From NCBI RefSeq assembly GCF_000714935.1, contig NZ_JMIR01000004.1, positions 1 through 64,000 of the forward strand: 64,000 nt of DNA, given 5' to 3'. Position numbers and translations under genes: made by a program. The DNA comes from Tumebacillus flagellatus (GTDB lineage Bacteria > Bacillota > Bacilli > Tumebacillales > Tumebacillaceae). The first letter of the stretch is position 1. Each line of letters starts with the position of its first letter. This document shows, one piece after another, positions 16,301 to 24,655 of the stretch. The notes beneath the pieces were generated by a model, which was not told the origin of the DNA, made no database searches, and saw only the letters and a program-made list of their open reading frames with translations.

Positions 16301-17644
16301 ATGCAAAAAACAAAAAAATGGCGTTTCTTCACCCCTGCACGGGTGTTGTCCATCGGCTTTGCCGTCACCATTTTGATCGGGGCGATCTTGCTTTCGCTGC
16401 CGATCTCGTCGCAAACGGGCGAGAGTTTGCGCTTTCTCGACGCGCTTGAAGAAGCGACGTCCGCGGTTTGTGTGACGGGCTTGATCGTCGTGGACACCGG
16501 GACGTACTTCAACCATTTCGGACAGATCGTCCTCATCTCGCTGATTCAGATCGGCGGCCTCGGGTTCATGACCCTCGCCACGTTTATCACGATCATGACC
16601 GGGCGCAAGATCGGTTTAAAAGAGCGCCTGCTGCTCCAAGAGGCGTTTAACGTCTCCACGCTCGAAGGGCTGATTCGCTTGGCCCGCAACGTCGTGTTGA
16701 TCACGATGGGGATTGAGTTGTTTTTTGCGATCATCTTGGCGATTCGCTTTTCGTTTCAGATGCCGCTCGGGCGGGCGATCTACTACGGTGTGTTTCATTC
16801 GATCTCGGCGTTTTGCAACGCGGGGTTTGACTTGTTTGGCGGTTTCAAATCGATTTCCGATTATGTCGGCGACCCGACGGTGAGCATCTGCATCTCCCTG
16901 CTGATCATCTTGGGCGGCTTGGGCTTCACCGTGTTTGCAGATGTCCCGCGGCTGTTCCGCGGCGAGCGCACGTTGCTGCACACCAAGTTGGTGCTGATCG
17001 CCTCCGCGTTCTTGCTGGTAGTCGGCACGATCGGGACGTATTTGTTTGAAAAAAACAACCCCGGCACCATCGGCAATTTCTCCGAAGGCACCAAGTGGTT
17101 GGCTTCGTACTTCAATTCCGCGACGGCGCGTACCGCCGGTTATGCGTCGATCAACTACGAGACGATGACGCAAGGCGGTCTGCTCTGGACGATCATCTTG
17201 ATGTTCATCGGGGCAAGCCCAGGTTCCACGGGCGGCGGGATCAAAACGGTCACGTCGTTTGTGATCATGCTCTACATCATCAACGTGATCTCAAACCGCG
17301 ACAACACGGTGATCTTCGGTCGTCAAATCGCTCGGCAGACCATTTACAAGGCGTTGGTGATCTCGGTGATGGCGGTGCTGTTGATCGTGTTCTCGACGAT
17401 GATCCTCACCGTCACGGAGAACGTCGACTTCCTGCGGTTGCTGTTTGAAACCACGTCGGCGTTTGCGACGGTCGGCCTCTCGACGAACTTGACGCCGACG
17501 CTCAGCGACACCGGGAAAGTGTTGATCATCCTGTTGATGTACATCGGTCGTCTCGGCCCGCTGACCCTCGCGGTGGCGCTCGCCGCCCGTCAACCGGATA
17601 AAGCGAACCTCAAATACCCGGAAGGAAATCTCTACGTCGGGTAA
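16301..17644 (+). CDS. ktrB: Trk/Ktr-type potassium transporter membrane subunit
   Basis: This 447-aa protein has four M1-P-M2 repeats; the selectivity-filter glycines are visible in AVCVTGLIVVD, AFCNAGFDLFG, ARTAGYASI and AFATVGLSTN. It forms the membrane pore for K+ (or Na+/K+) uptake and normally works with a cytoplasmic RCK subunit such as KtrA or KtrC. No RCK gene is adjacent, as is also seen for the KtrCD pair of B. subtilis. TAGGAGGGG precedes ATG 16301. Confidence 0.92.
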   Translation: MQKTKKWRFFTPARVLSIGFAVTILIGAILLSLPISSQTGESLRFLDALEEATSAVCVTGLIVVDTGTYFNHFGQIVLISLIQIGGLGFMTLATFITIMTGRKIGLKERLLLQEAFNVSTLEGLIRLARNVVLITMGIELFFAIILAIRFSFQMPLGRAIYYGVFHSISAFCNAGFDLFGGFKSISDYVGDPTVSICISLLIILGGLGFTVFADVPRLFRGERTLLHTKLVLIASAFLLVVGTIGTYLFEKNNPGTIGNFSEGTKWLASYFNSATARTAGYASINYETMTQGGLLWTIILMFIGASPGSTGGGIKTVTSFVIMLYIINVISNRDNTVIFGRQIARQTIYKALVISVMAVLLIVFSTMILTVTENVDFLRLLFETTSAFATVGLSTNLTPTLSDTGKVLIILLMYIGRLGPLTLAVALAARQPDKANLKYPEGNLYVG

Positions 17645-17700
17645 TGCGGGGTGGACGCATTGGGAAAGTCAGGCTATACTGGTACGTGAACTCCATGTAG

Positions 17701-17858
17701 TTCCTTCAGGGTGTGGTGAGGCTTCGGCCAATTCCCAACCGGCGGTGATGCTCCTTTTTTTCAAGAGGAGACGAGTCCGCGAGCCTGCAAGCTCTGCTTG
17801 CGGTGCAGGATCTGGTGCGATTCCAGAACCGACGGTACAGTCCGGATGGGAGAAGGAA
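17701..17858 (+). promoter_or_regulatory. FMN riboswitch (RFN element)
   Basis: The element opens with the P1 strand TTCCTTC and closes with GGGAGAAGGA (17848-17857), pairing back to it. Inside are the conserved blocks CCGGCGGTGATGCTCC, GCAGGATCTGGTGCGATTCC and GTCCGGATGGGAGAAGG. It controls the rib operon, with the terminator at 17932 as the off state. A possible promoter (GTGGAC-N18-TATACT, 17651-17680) lies just upstream. Confidence 0.95.
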
Positions 17859-17931
17859 TGTGTTTGGACGGCAGACGGGGAACGTATACCCTTTTTTGGG
17901 GCACCCGTTCGTTCGTGCGCGACGCAATCAC

Positions 17932-17972
17932 AGCCCTGAAGTCAGTGAGACGCTGATTTCAGGGCTTTTTTT
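17932..17972 (+). terminator. Expression-platform terminator of the FMN riboswitch
   Basis: AGCCCTGAAGTCAG pairs with CTGATTTCAGGGCT, followed by seven T residues, between the aptamer and ribD. FMN binding should favour this hairpin and switch the operon off. Confidence 0.9.
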
Positions 17973-18013
17973 CATTCACTTTTTTTTTGATGATAGAAGG
18001 GTGGACGTTCGAC

Positions 18014-19108
18014 GTGACTGATGCTTTTTACATGCAGATGGCGCTGGACCTCGCCAAGCAGGCGCAGGGGCAGACCAACCCCAACCCGATGGTCGGCGCC
18101 GTGCTCGTCAAGGACGGGCGGATCGTCGGCTTTGGCGCCCATCTCCGGGCGGGCGAGCCGCACGCGGAAGTGCACGCGTTTCGCATGGCGGGCGAGCACG
18201 CCGAGGGAGCAACGCTGTACGTGACGCTGGAGCCGTGCAGCCATCACGGCAAGACGCCGCCGTGCGCCGATCTCGTCATTTCGTCGAAAGTCAAACGCGT
18301 CGTCGTCGCGATGACCGATCCGAATCCGTTGGTCGCCGGAAACGGCATCAACCGGATTCGCGAGCACGGCATTGAAGTCGAAGTCGGGTTGCTGGAAGCG
18401 GAAGCGATTGCGCTCAACGAGCGCTTTCTGCACAACATGCGCACGAAGCGGCCGTTTGTCGTCGTCAAAACGGCGATGACGCTCGACGGCAAGATCGCGG
18501 CGCACACGGGCGATTCGCGCTGGATCACCGGGCCGGACGCGCGCGCGGCCGTGCATCGACTGCGAAACGAAGTCGACGGCATCCTCGTCGGCATCGGCAC
18601 GGTGCTCGCCGACGACCCGGAATTGACCGCGAGGCTGCCGGAGGGCGGGGGCAAACATCCCGTGCGCATCCTCCTCGACACGTGCCTGCGGATTGACGAG
18701 AGCGCGAAAGTGCTGGACACGAGCGTGGCCCCGACGTGGATCGTCACCGCGCAAGGGGCCGACGGGGAGAAAGCCGCCCGTCTGCGCGAGCGCGGCGTGC
18801 AGATTCTGGAGTTTGCACAGCGCGACCTCGCCGCCGTGCTGGACAAGCTGTACAGTTTGGGAATCACCCATCTGCTCGTCGAGGGCGGGGCGACGGTCAA
18901 CGGCGCTTTCTTGCAGGCGGGGTTGATCGACAAAGTGATGGCGTTTGTCGCTCCGAAGTTGATCGGCGGGGAAGGGGCTCCGACGCCCTACGGAGGAAGC
19001 GGCTTTGACACCATGTCGCAAGCGGTACAGCTTCGTGACATCAGCGTCACGACTTACGGTGACGACATCTGCATCACCGGCTACCCGGTGTATGGAGGGG
19101 AGCAGTAG
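18014..19108 (+). CDS. ribD: Bifunctional riboflavin deaminase/reductase RibD
   Basis: This protein of about 364 aa has an N-terminal zinc deaminase domain (HAEVHAF ... TLEPCSHHGKTPPC, with catalytic Glu and Zn ligands) and a C-terminal NADPH-dependent reductase domain (KTAMTLDGKIAAHTGDSRWI, LLVEGGATVNG). It carries out steps two and three of riboflavin synthesis from the GTP-derived pyrimidine. GTG 18014 gives the family N-terminus (DAFYMQMALDLAKQ) and has AGGGTGG upstream; ATG 17990 sits right after the terminator T tract without a ribosome site. Confidence 0.95.
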   Translation: MTDAFYMQMALDLAKQAQGQTNPNPMVGAVLVKDGRIVGFGAHLRAGEPHAEVHAFRMAGEHAEGATLYVTLEPCSHHGKTPPCADLVISSKVKRVVVAMTDPNPLVAGNGINRIREHGIEVEVGLLEAEAIALNERFLHNMRTKRPFVVVKTAMTLDGKIAAHTGDSRWITGPDARAAVHRLRNEVDGILVGIGTVLADDPELTARLPEGGGKHPVRILLDTCLRIDESAKVLDTSVAPTWIVTAQGADGEKAARLRERGVQILEFAQRDLAAVLDKLYSLGITHLLVEGGATVNGAFLQAGLIDKVMAFVAPKLIGGEGAPTPYGGSGFDTMSQAVQLRDISVTTYGDDICITGYPVYGGEQ

Positions 19109-19777
19109 ATGTTTACCGGACTCGTTGAAGAGGTCGGCGCGGTGGCGGAAATCCGCCCGTCCGGCCAGGCGATTCACTTGAAAATCAAGTCTTCCAAAGT
19201 GGTGGACGGCGTGGCGCTCGGCGACTCGATCGCGGTGAACGGCATCTGCTTGACGGTGACGGCGTTTGACCGGTCGTCTTTTACCGTCGATGTCGTGCCG
19301 GAGACGATGCGCCGCACCACGCTGCACGAACTGTCGGCAGGCTCGCCCGTCAATTTGGAGCGGGCGATGCAGATGGGCGGGCGCTTTGGCGGGCACATCG
19401 TGTCGGGGCATATCGACGGTGTCGGCCGCATCGTCTCGATTCACGACGACGACATCGCCAAAGTGGTGCGTTTCTCCGCACCTCCCGCCGTTTTGCGCTA
19501 CATCGTGGAGAAGGGCTCGATCACGATTGACGGCGTTTCACTGACCGTCATGGACGTGGACGCCGAGTCGTTTCGCATCTCGGTGATTCCGCATACGTGG
19601 CAAGTCACCGTGCTGCGCCATCGCCGGGTCGGCTCCACCGTCAATGTAGAAGCGGACATCATCGGCAAGTATGTCGAGCGGCTGTTGGGGCCGCATCTGC
19701 CGGGAGCCGGTTCGCAGAGCGAAAGTTCCTCGTCCCGCTTGAGTCTCGACTTCCTGCGCAACAACGGATTCGCATGA
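19109..19777 (+). CDS. ribE: Riboflavin synthase, alpha chain
   Basis: This 222-aa protein dismutates two molecules of 6,7-dimethyl-8-ribityllumazine to riboflavin and the pyrimidine product. It shows the duplicated lumazine-binding fold: [12 protein letters not shown] with VNGICLTV in the first half and [14 protein letters not shown] with IDGVSLTV in the second. ATG follows the ribD stop without a gap, with GGAGGGGAG inside the ribD end. The product associates with RibH. Confidence 0.96.
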   Translation: MFTGLVEEVGAVAEIRPSGQAIHLKIKSSKVVDGVALGDSIAVNGICLTVTAFDRSSFTVDVVPETMRRTTLHELSAGSPVNLERAMQMGGRFGGHIVSGHIDGVGRIVSIHDDDIAKVVRFSAPPAVLRYIVEKGSITIDGVSLTVMDVDAESFRISVIPHTWQVTVLRHRRVGSTVNVEADIIGKYVERLLGPHLPGAGSQSESSSSRLSLDFLRNNGFA

Positions 19778-19790
19778 GAGGGGAATTTCC

Positions 19791-20879
19791 ATGTTCCACA
19801 CCATCGAAGAAGCGATTGAAGATCTGAAGGCGGGCAAAGTGATCATCGTCGTCGATGACGAAGACCGCGAGAACGAGGGCGACTTCATCGCCTTGGCCGA
19901 CCGCACCACGGCGCAGACGATCAATTTCATGATCACGCACGGTCGCGGGTTGGTCTGCGTGCCGATCACCGAAGAGCGGGCCGCAGAGCTCGACTTGCGC
20001 CCGATGGTGCAAGTGAACACCGACCAGCACGGTACGGCGTTCACCGTTTCCGTCGATGCCAAGGGCACGACCACCGGCATTTCGGCGCATGAGCGGTTCC
20101 TGACCGTGCAAGCGCTGATCGACGAAGGAGTCGTTTCCGGCAAGTCGTTCAAGAAGCCCGGCCACATCTTCCCGCTCGTCGCCAAAAACGGCGGGGTGCT
20201 CCGCCGTCCCGGTCACACTGAAGCGGCGGTCGATCTGGCGCGGCTTGCGGGCAGTCGTCCTGCCGGCGTGATCTGTGAAGTGTTGAAAGCCGACGGCACG
20301 ATGGCGCGCGTTCCGGACTTGCAGCTGATCGCGCAGGAGTTTGACTTGAAGTTGATCACCATCGCGAGTCTGATCGAGTACCGCAAGGACCGCGAGAAAT
20401 TGGTCGAGCGCACGGCGAGCACAGAGATTCAAACCGATTTCGGCGTGTTCGACCTGCACGTCTACACCAATTTGCTGGACGGGCAGGAGCACCTGGCGCT
20501 CGTCAAGGGCGAGATCGACCGCGCATCGCCCACGCTGGTGCGCGTGCGCAAGGAGTGCCCGATGGGCGACATCTTCGGTTCGCACGCCTGCTTTTGCGGC
20601 AGTCAGTTGCAAGCCGCGCTGCAGGCGATCGCGGAGAACGGCAGCGGCGTGCTCCTGCACATCCGCAACACCCCGCAAGAGCGTTCGCTCGCAGCGATTG
20701 TGCTGGGGCAAGACACGCCGGATGTGCACGATTACGGCATCGGCGCGCAGATTCTGCGCGACTTGGGCGTGAGCAAGATGCGTTTGCTCAGCAACAACCC
20801 GCGCAAGTTCGGCGGCCTCTTGGCGTACGGTCTGGAAATCGTCGAGACGGTGCCGCTCAAGAAGCCGATTCAACTCTAA
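19791..20879 (+). CDS. ribBA: DHBP synthase fused to a degenerate GTP cyclohydrolase II domain (RibBA/RibBX-like)
   Basis: The N-terminal half (1-200) is an intact 3,4-dihydroxy-2-butanone-4-phosphate synthase ([28 protein letters not shown]). The C-terminal half starts as GTP cyclohydrolase II and keeps the zinc cysteines Cys256, Cys267 and Cys269, and the late [13 protein letters not shown] and NNPRK blocks. However, the catalytic RQEGRGIGL segment is replaced by [14 protein letters not shown], about 18 residues are missing before YGIGAQ, and the usual C-terminal tail of about 30 residues is absent. No frameshift restores the motif in the other frames. It is likely active as RibB only, with GTP cyclohydrolase II supplied elsewhere; similar fused but inactive forms are known as RibBX. 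Confidence 0.88.
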   Translation: MFHTIEEAIEDLKAGKVIIVVDDEDRENEGDFIALADRTTAQTINFMITHGRGLVCVPITEERAAELDLRPMVQVNTDQHGTAFTVSVDAKGTTTGISAHERFLTVQALIDEGVVSGKSFKKPGHIFPLVAKNGGVLRRPGHTEAAVDLARLAGSRPAGVICEVLKADGTMARVPDLQLIAQEFDLKLITIASLIEYRKDREKLVERTASTEIQTDFGVFDLHVYTNLLDGQEHLALVKGEIDRASPTLVRVRKECPMGDIFGSHACFCGSQLQAALQAIAENGSGVLLHIRNTPQERSLAAIVLGQDTPDVHDYGIGAQILRDLGVSKMRLLSNNPRKFGGLLAYGLEIVETVPLKKPIQL

Positions 20880-20910
20880 ATTGGGTACATAGGAAGGGAG
20901 AATCCTGATC

Positions 20911-21378
20911 ATGGCTAATTTCCTCGAAGGCAATCTGATTGGCACCGGCCTGCGCGTAGGCGTCGTCGTCGGCCGTTTTAACGAATTCATCGGTTCCAAA
21001 CTGCTCGGCGGCGCACTCGATGCGTTCAAACGTCACGGGCTCGAAGAAGACGCGGTGGACGTCGCTTGGGTTCCGGGCGCGTTTGAAATCCCGTTGATCG
21101 CGCAGAAAATGGCGGCTTCCGGCAAGTACGACGCGGTCATCACCCTCGGCGCGGTCATCCGCGGGTCCACTCCGCACTTTGATTACGTGTGCAACGAAGC
21201 GGCAAAGGGCGTTGCCAAAGTCGGTCTCGACACCGGCGTCCCGACGATCTTCGGCGTGCTGACGGTCGACACGATCGAACAAGCGATCGAGCGCGCCGGC
21301 ACCAAAGCGGGCAACAAAGGCTGGGAAGCGGCTGTAACCGCCATCGAGATGGCAAATCTCGGCAAGCTGTTCGCCTAA
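20911..21378 (+). CDS. ribH: 6,7-dimethyl-8-ribityllumazine synthase
   Basis: This 155-aa lumazine synthase condenses the pyrimidine with dihydroxybutanone phosphate. Family motifs are [41 protein letters not shown] and [17 protein letters not shown]. It assembles into icosahedral capsids in Bacillus. GGAAGGGAG precedes the ATG, and a terminator follows, so it is the last gene under the FMN riboswitch. Confidence 0.97.
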   Translation: MANFLEGNLIGTGLRVGVVVGRFNEFIGSKLLGGALDAFKRHGLEEDAVDVAWVPGAFEIPLIAQKMAASGKYDAVITLGAVIRGSTPHFDYVCNEAAKGVAKVGLDTGVPTIFGVLTVDTIEQAIERAGTKAGNKGWEAAVTAIEMANLGKLFA

Positions 21379-21399
21379 GAATTTCAGAACCGAGTTTCG

Positions 21400-21437
21400 A
21401 AAAAACGCGTGGCTCCAAAGGGGCGGCGCGTTTTTTT
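21400..21437 (+). terminator. Terminator of the rib operon
   Basis: AAAACGCG pairs with CGCGTTTT across a 17-base loop that may pair further, followed by a T run, 22 bases after ribH. Confidence 0.7.
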
Positions 21438-21498
21438 GCGTACTTTTGTAACAATTTTGTATGGTAAATAGGGTAACTGATCTGTATACTAATGGTAG

Positions 21499-21528
21499 AG
21501 CACCCAACAGGGCATTCTAGTGGGTGCT
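21499..21528. promoter_or_regulatory. Inverted repeat upstream of the MFS exporter gene
   Basis: AGCACCCA-N14-TGGGTGCT is a perfect 8+8 repeat between a possible -10 (TATACT, 21485) and the MFS start. It could be a repressor operator or a leader hairpin. No regulator gene is adjacent. Confidence 0.4.
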
Positions 21529-21557
21529 GATTGAACAGAAAGGGGAACCACTCAGGC

Positions 21558-23039
21558 ATGTCAAAAGAAACCAATCGCAAAGCGGTGTTGATCGCCGTAA
21601 TGCTTGCGAACTTCCTCTCCGCCATCGACGTGTCGATCGTCGGCACGGCGATGCCGACGATTATCGGCACGCTCGGGGGCTTGCCGATCATGTCGTGGGT
21701 GTTCTCGGCGTTCTTGCTTGCCTCCACCGTCACGGTGCCGATCTACGGCAAACTGTCCGACCTCTTCGGGCGCAAAGTCATCTTCATGCTCGGCGCGATC
21801 TTCATCATCCTCGGCTCGATTCTCTGCGCGATGTCCGGTTCGATGGAGCAGTTGATCATCTTCCGCGTGGTCCAAGGTCTCGGCGCCGGCGGGATCATGG
21901 CGGTCGCGACGACGATCATCGGCGATATCTTCACCGTGGAAGAGCGGGGCAAGTTTCAAGGACTGCTCGCCAGCGTCTGGGGCATCTCCGCTGTCATCGG
22001 CCCGCTGCTCGGCGGTTTGATGATCAAATTCCTCTCCTGGGAGTGGGTGTTCTACATCAACGTCCCGGTCGGCATCATCGCGATGCTGGTGCTGTTTGTC
22101 TCGCTGCACGAAAACATCGAGCGCAAAAAGCACAAAATCGACTACATCGGCTCGTTTACGCTCGCCGTCTCCATGACGTCGCTGCTTTTGGCGCTGCTTT
22201 CCGGCGGTTCGCAGTACGCGTGGGGGTCGATCCAGATCATCGGCTTGTTCGTGTTGGCGGTGGTGGTGTTCATTTGGTTTTTCATCAACGAACGCCGAGC
22301 GGCGGAACCGATGATTCCGTTTGAATTGTTCAAAAACCCCACGATTTCCGTGTCTTCCACCGCGAACTTCTTGAGCGGCGCGGTGCTGATGGGCCTGAAC
22401 TCGTACATTCCGTCCTACATCCAGGGCGTGGTCGGCGATTCTCCCACGATGGCGGGGATGGTGCTGATGCCGCTCTCGATCGGCTGGCCGCTCGCGTCGT
22501 TTATCGGCGGACGCCAACTGACCAAGTGGAGTTTCCGCAACACTTCGATTGCCGGTCTTGCGTTTATCGCCGTCGGGACGGTGCTGATCACGTTCACGTC
22601 GACCTCGATCGGCCTCTGGTATCCGATGATCGTGCTGTTCGTGATCGGCTTCGGCATGGGCCTCTCGACGCTCTCGTTCACCGTCGCGGTGCAGACGGCC
22701 GTCACGTGGAACCAGCGCGGGATCGCGACCGCTTCGCTGCAATTTGTGCGCTCGCTGGGCTCGGCGGTCGGCGTGGCGATCATGGGCGCGCTGATGAACG
22801 CCAAAATTCTCAGCGACCTCACGCAAAAGGGCATCGCCAACCCGCTGGATGCGACGAACGCGCTGCTTGACGAAACGCGCCGTCCGCATCTGCCCGCCGA
22901 TTTGCTTGCGACGCTCTCCAATGCGTTTGGCGCCGGCTTGCACGACACGTTCTTGCTGATCGCCGCGTTCGGCATCCTCGGTTTTGCGGTGACGCTCGCC
23001 TTCCCACGGAAACAAGTTGTGGCGGGGGAAGGAAGCTGA
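21558..23039 (+). CDS. MFS multidrug exporter, DHA2 (EmrB/QacA) family
   Basis: This 493-aa protein has about 14 transmembrane segments and is a drug/proton antiporter. Family marks include motif C-like ISAVIGPLLGGLMIKFLSWEW split as SAVIGPLLGG and SWEWVFYINVP, motif A GKLSDLFGRK, and the N-terminal ANFLSAIDVSIVGTAMPTI region with the membrane Asp. The start is taken at ATG 21558, with AAAGGGG 12 bases upstream. It lies directly before the biosynthetic cluster but is separated from it by a terminator, so it may or may not export that product. Confidence 0.88.
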   Translation: MSKETNRKAVLIAVMLANFLSAIDVSIVGTAMPTIIGTLGGLPIMSWVFSAFLLASTVTVPIYGKLSDLFGRKVIFMLGAIFIILGSILCAMSGSMEQLIIFRVVQGLGAGGIMAVATTIIGDIFTVEERGKFQGLLASVWGISAVIGPLLGGLMIKFLSWEWVFYINVPVGIIAMLVLFVSLHENIERKKHKIDYIGSFTLAVSMTSLLLALLSGGSQYAWGSIQIIGLFVLAVVVFIWFFINERRAAEPMIPFELFKNPTISVSSTANFLSGAVLMGLNSYIPSYIQGVVGDSPTMAGMVLMPLSIGWPLASFIGGRQLTKWSFRNTSIAGLAFIAVGTVLITFTSTSIGLWYPMIVLFVIGFGMGLSTLSFTVAVQTAVTWNQRGIATASLQFVRSLGSAVGVAIMGALMNAKILSDLTQKGIANPLDATNALLDETRRPHLPADLLATLSNAFGAGLHDTFLLIAAFGILGFAVTLAFPRKQVVAGEGS

Positions 23040-23077
23040 AAGCGGTATCATTTGCGTAGTTAATAGAAGGAACAGAA

Positions 23078-23109
23078 GGGACTTTGCCTCCGGGCAGGGT
23101 CCTTTTTTT
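23078..23109 (+). terminator. Terminator after the MFS gene
   Basis: GGGAC..TGCC-TCC-GGCA..GTCC forms an imperfect stem followed by seven T residues. Confidence 0.75.
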
Positions 23110-23131
23110 CATTGCCGCCAAAAACATGCCC

Positions 23132-23149
23132 ATATTCCGAAATGAATAC
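23132..23149. promoter_or_regulatory. Candidate PlcR-like operator upstream of the biosynthetic operon
   Basis: ATATTC-CGAAAT-GAATAC is a near-perfect palindrome that matches, at 16 of 18 positions, the palindrome at 32803-32820 next to the PlcR-like gene. Its centre lies about 104 bases before a candidate -10 (TATATT, 23244) of the KAS-III gene. PlcR boxes in the Bacillus cereus group are also 16-bp palindromes placed at a distance from the -10. Confidence 0.6.
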
Positions 23150-23291
23150 ATCTCCCGACATCCCCCTACAGATGCCCAACGTTTTCCGCCTTCCTTTGAC
23201 AAGATGCTCGCTCATTCAAAAATCGCCTTCTTTTAAACGGTGTTATATTGAACTCAACACAAAAACATGACAACAAAAGAGGTGAATCAAC

Positions 23292-24284
23292 ATGGGAGTC
23301 ATTCTAACCGCCCTTGGCCGCTACCTTCCCGAAAAAATCATGACCAACAAAGAGCTCGAAACGATCGTCGACACGTCCGATGAATGGATTCGCACCCGCA
23401 CCGGCATTCACGAGCGCCGCATCGCCGCGCCGGAAGAAAGCACCTCGGTGTTGGCGATCAAAGCCGCTCAAGAAACGATCCGCAAGCGGGGCATCGATCC
23501 GGCGGAGATCGACTTGATCGTGGTCGCCACGATGATGGCCGACAGCCCGTTTCCGTCGACCGCTTGCAAAGTCCAGCACGCCGTCGGCGCTGTAAACGCC
23601 GCCGCGTTTGATGTCGCCGCCGCGTGCTCCGGCTTCGTCTACACCTTGGAAACCGCCGCGCAGTACATCAAAGCCGGCACGATGAAAAACGCACTCGTCA
23701 TCGGCTCGGAAGTGTACTCGCGCTTTCTCGATTGGGAAGACCGCGCTACCTGCGTGCTGTTCGGTGACGGAGCGGCTGCCGCGTTCCTCGAAGCGGACAA
23801 CGTCGACCACTTCCTCGGCTGCGTGCTCCGCTCCGACGGTTCGGGCGAGTCGCTGCTCCACATGCCGGCGGGCGGCACCGCCGTTCCGGCAACGGCTGAA
23901 ACGGTCGAAAACCGCCAGCACTTTTTGAAAATGAAAGGTCTGGAGCTGTTCCAACAAGTCGTGCCGATGGTCTGTGACGCTCTGCTTGACACCGCGGACA
24001 AAGCGGGCGTCGACTTGAGCGAAGTCGCGCTGATCGTGCCGCATCAAGCGAACGTCCACATCATCGAAGCGGTCTCCGATGCCCTCGGCATTCCGATGGA
24101 GAAGTTCATGATCAACATCGAGAAGTACGGCAACACGTCCGCCGCTTCCGTGCCGCTGGCGCTGATCGACGCCCATGAGCAAAACCGCTTGCAGCCGGGC
24201 GATCTGGTCTTGATGGTCGGGTTTGGAGCCGGGTTGACCTGCGCGGCTTCGCTGATTCGCTGGTCGCCTGCGTTTGTCGCGTGA
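23292..24284 (+). CDS. 3-oxoacyl-ACP synthase III (KAS-III/FabH-like)
   Basis: This 330-aa decarboxylating ketosynthase has the complete KAS-III triad Cys112 (AACSGF), His251 (PHQAN) and Asn280 (GNTSAAS). It would join an acyl-CoA starter to malonyl-ACP. It heads an operon containing its own ACP, acyltransferase and holo-ACP synthase, and is the only condensing enzyme there. This points to a dedicated short pathway rather than to housekeeping fatty acid synthesis. AGAGGTG lies 7 bases before ATG 23292. The stop overlaps the next start by four bases. A housekeeping FabH role cannot be excluded from the protein alone. Confidence 0.88.
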   Translation: MGVILTALGRYLPEKIMTNKELETIVDTSDEWIRTRTGIHERRIAAPEESTSVLAIKAAQETIRKRGIDPAEIDLIVVATMMADSPFPSTACKVQHAVGAVNAAAFDVAAACSGFVYTLETAAQYIKAGTMKNALVIGSEVYSRFLDWEDRATCVLFGDGAAAAFLEADNVDHFLGCVLRSDGSGESLLHMPAGGTAVPATAETVENRQHFLKMKGLELFQQVVPMVCDALLDTADKAGVDLSEVALIVPHQANVHIIEAVSDALGIPMEKFMINIEKYGNTSAASVPLALIDAHEQNRLQPGDLVLMVGFGAGLTCAASLIRWSPAFVA

Positions 24285-24637
24285 AGATCGGCATCGACAT
24301 CACCCACCTCGAAGACTTCACCCACTTTGACGAATCGGCGGTCGGCGTCGTGTTTTCCCCGCGTGAATGGACTGAAGTCGACGAGCATCCGAACCATTTG
24401 GCCTGCAAAGCGGGACGGTTCGCCGCCAAAGAAGCGGTGTTGAAAGTCCTCGAATGCGGGTTGGGTGAAATCGAGTTGGTGGAAATCGAGATCTTGAAAG
24501 CTCCGAGCGGCAAACCTTGCGTCACCCTCAGCGGGCGGGCGCTGGAAAGTTTTCACCGACACGCTCTGAACCAATTGGAACTGTCGATATCGCATCACCG
24601 GGACTACGCGGTGGCTGTTGCCGTCGCCGCCCCGTAA
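24281..24637 (+). CDS. Holo-ACP synthase (AcpS-type phosphopantetheinyl transferase)
   Basis: This 118-aa protein transfers phosphopantetheine from CoA to an acyl carrier protein Ser. The AcpS metal and CoA sites appear as KIGIDITHLEDF at the N-terminus, with the Asp, and FAAKEAVLKVL with the essential Glu-Lys. The later SGKPCVTLSGRA and LSISHHRDYAVAV blocks also fit. It starts at a GTG overlapping the KAS-III stop (GTGA). A cluster-specific AcpS next to an unusual ACP suggests pairwise recognition. A housekeeping acpS is expected elsewhere in the genome. Confidence 0.85.
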   Translation: MKIGIDITHLEDFTHFDESAVGVVFSPREWTEVDEHPNHLACKAGRFAAKEAVLKVLECGLGEIELVEIEILKAPSGKPCVTLSGRALESFHRHALNQLELSISHHRDYAVAVAVAAP

Positions 24638-24655
24638 CGAGAGAGGAGTCTGGAC

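Noticed and set aside
17745-18021. Short frames within the rib leader
   Set aside because: They lie inside the FMN aptamer and its terminator, and have no ribosome site.
20650-20740. Frameshift in ribBA causing the lost cyclohydrolase motif
   Set aside because: Neither alternative frame contains an EGRGIG-like segment, and the original frame resumes with conserved YGIGAQ, so the change is a real replacement and deletion.
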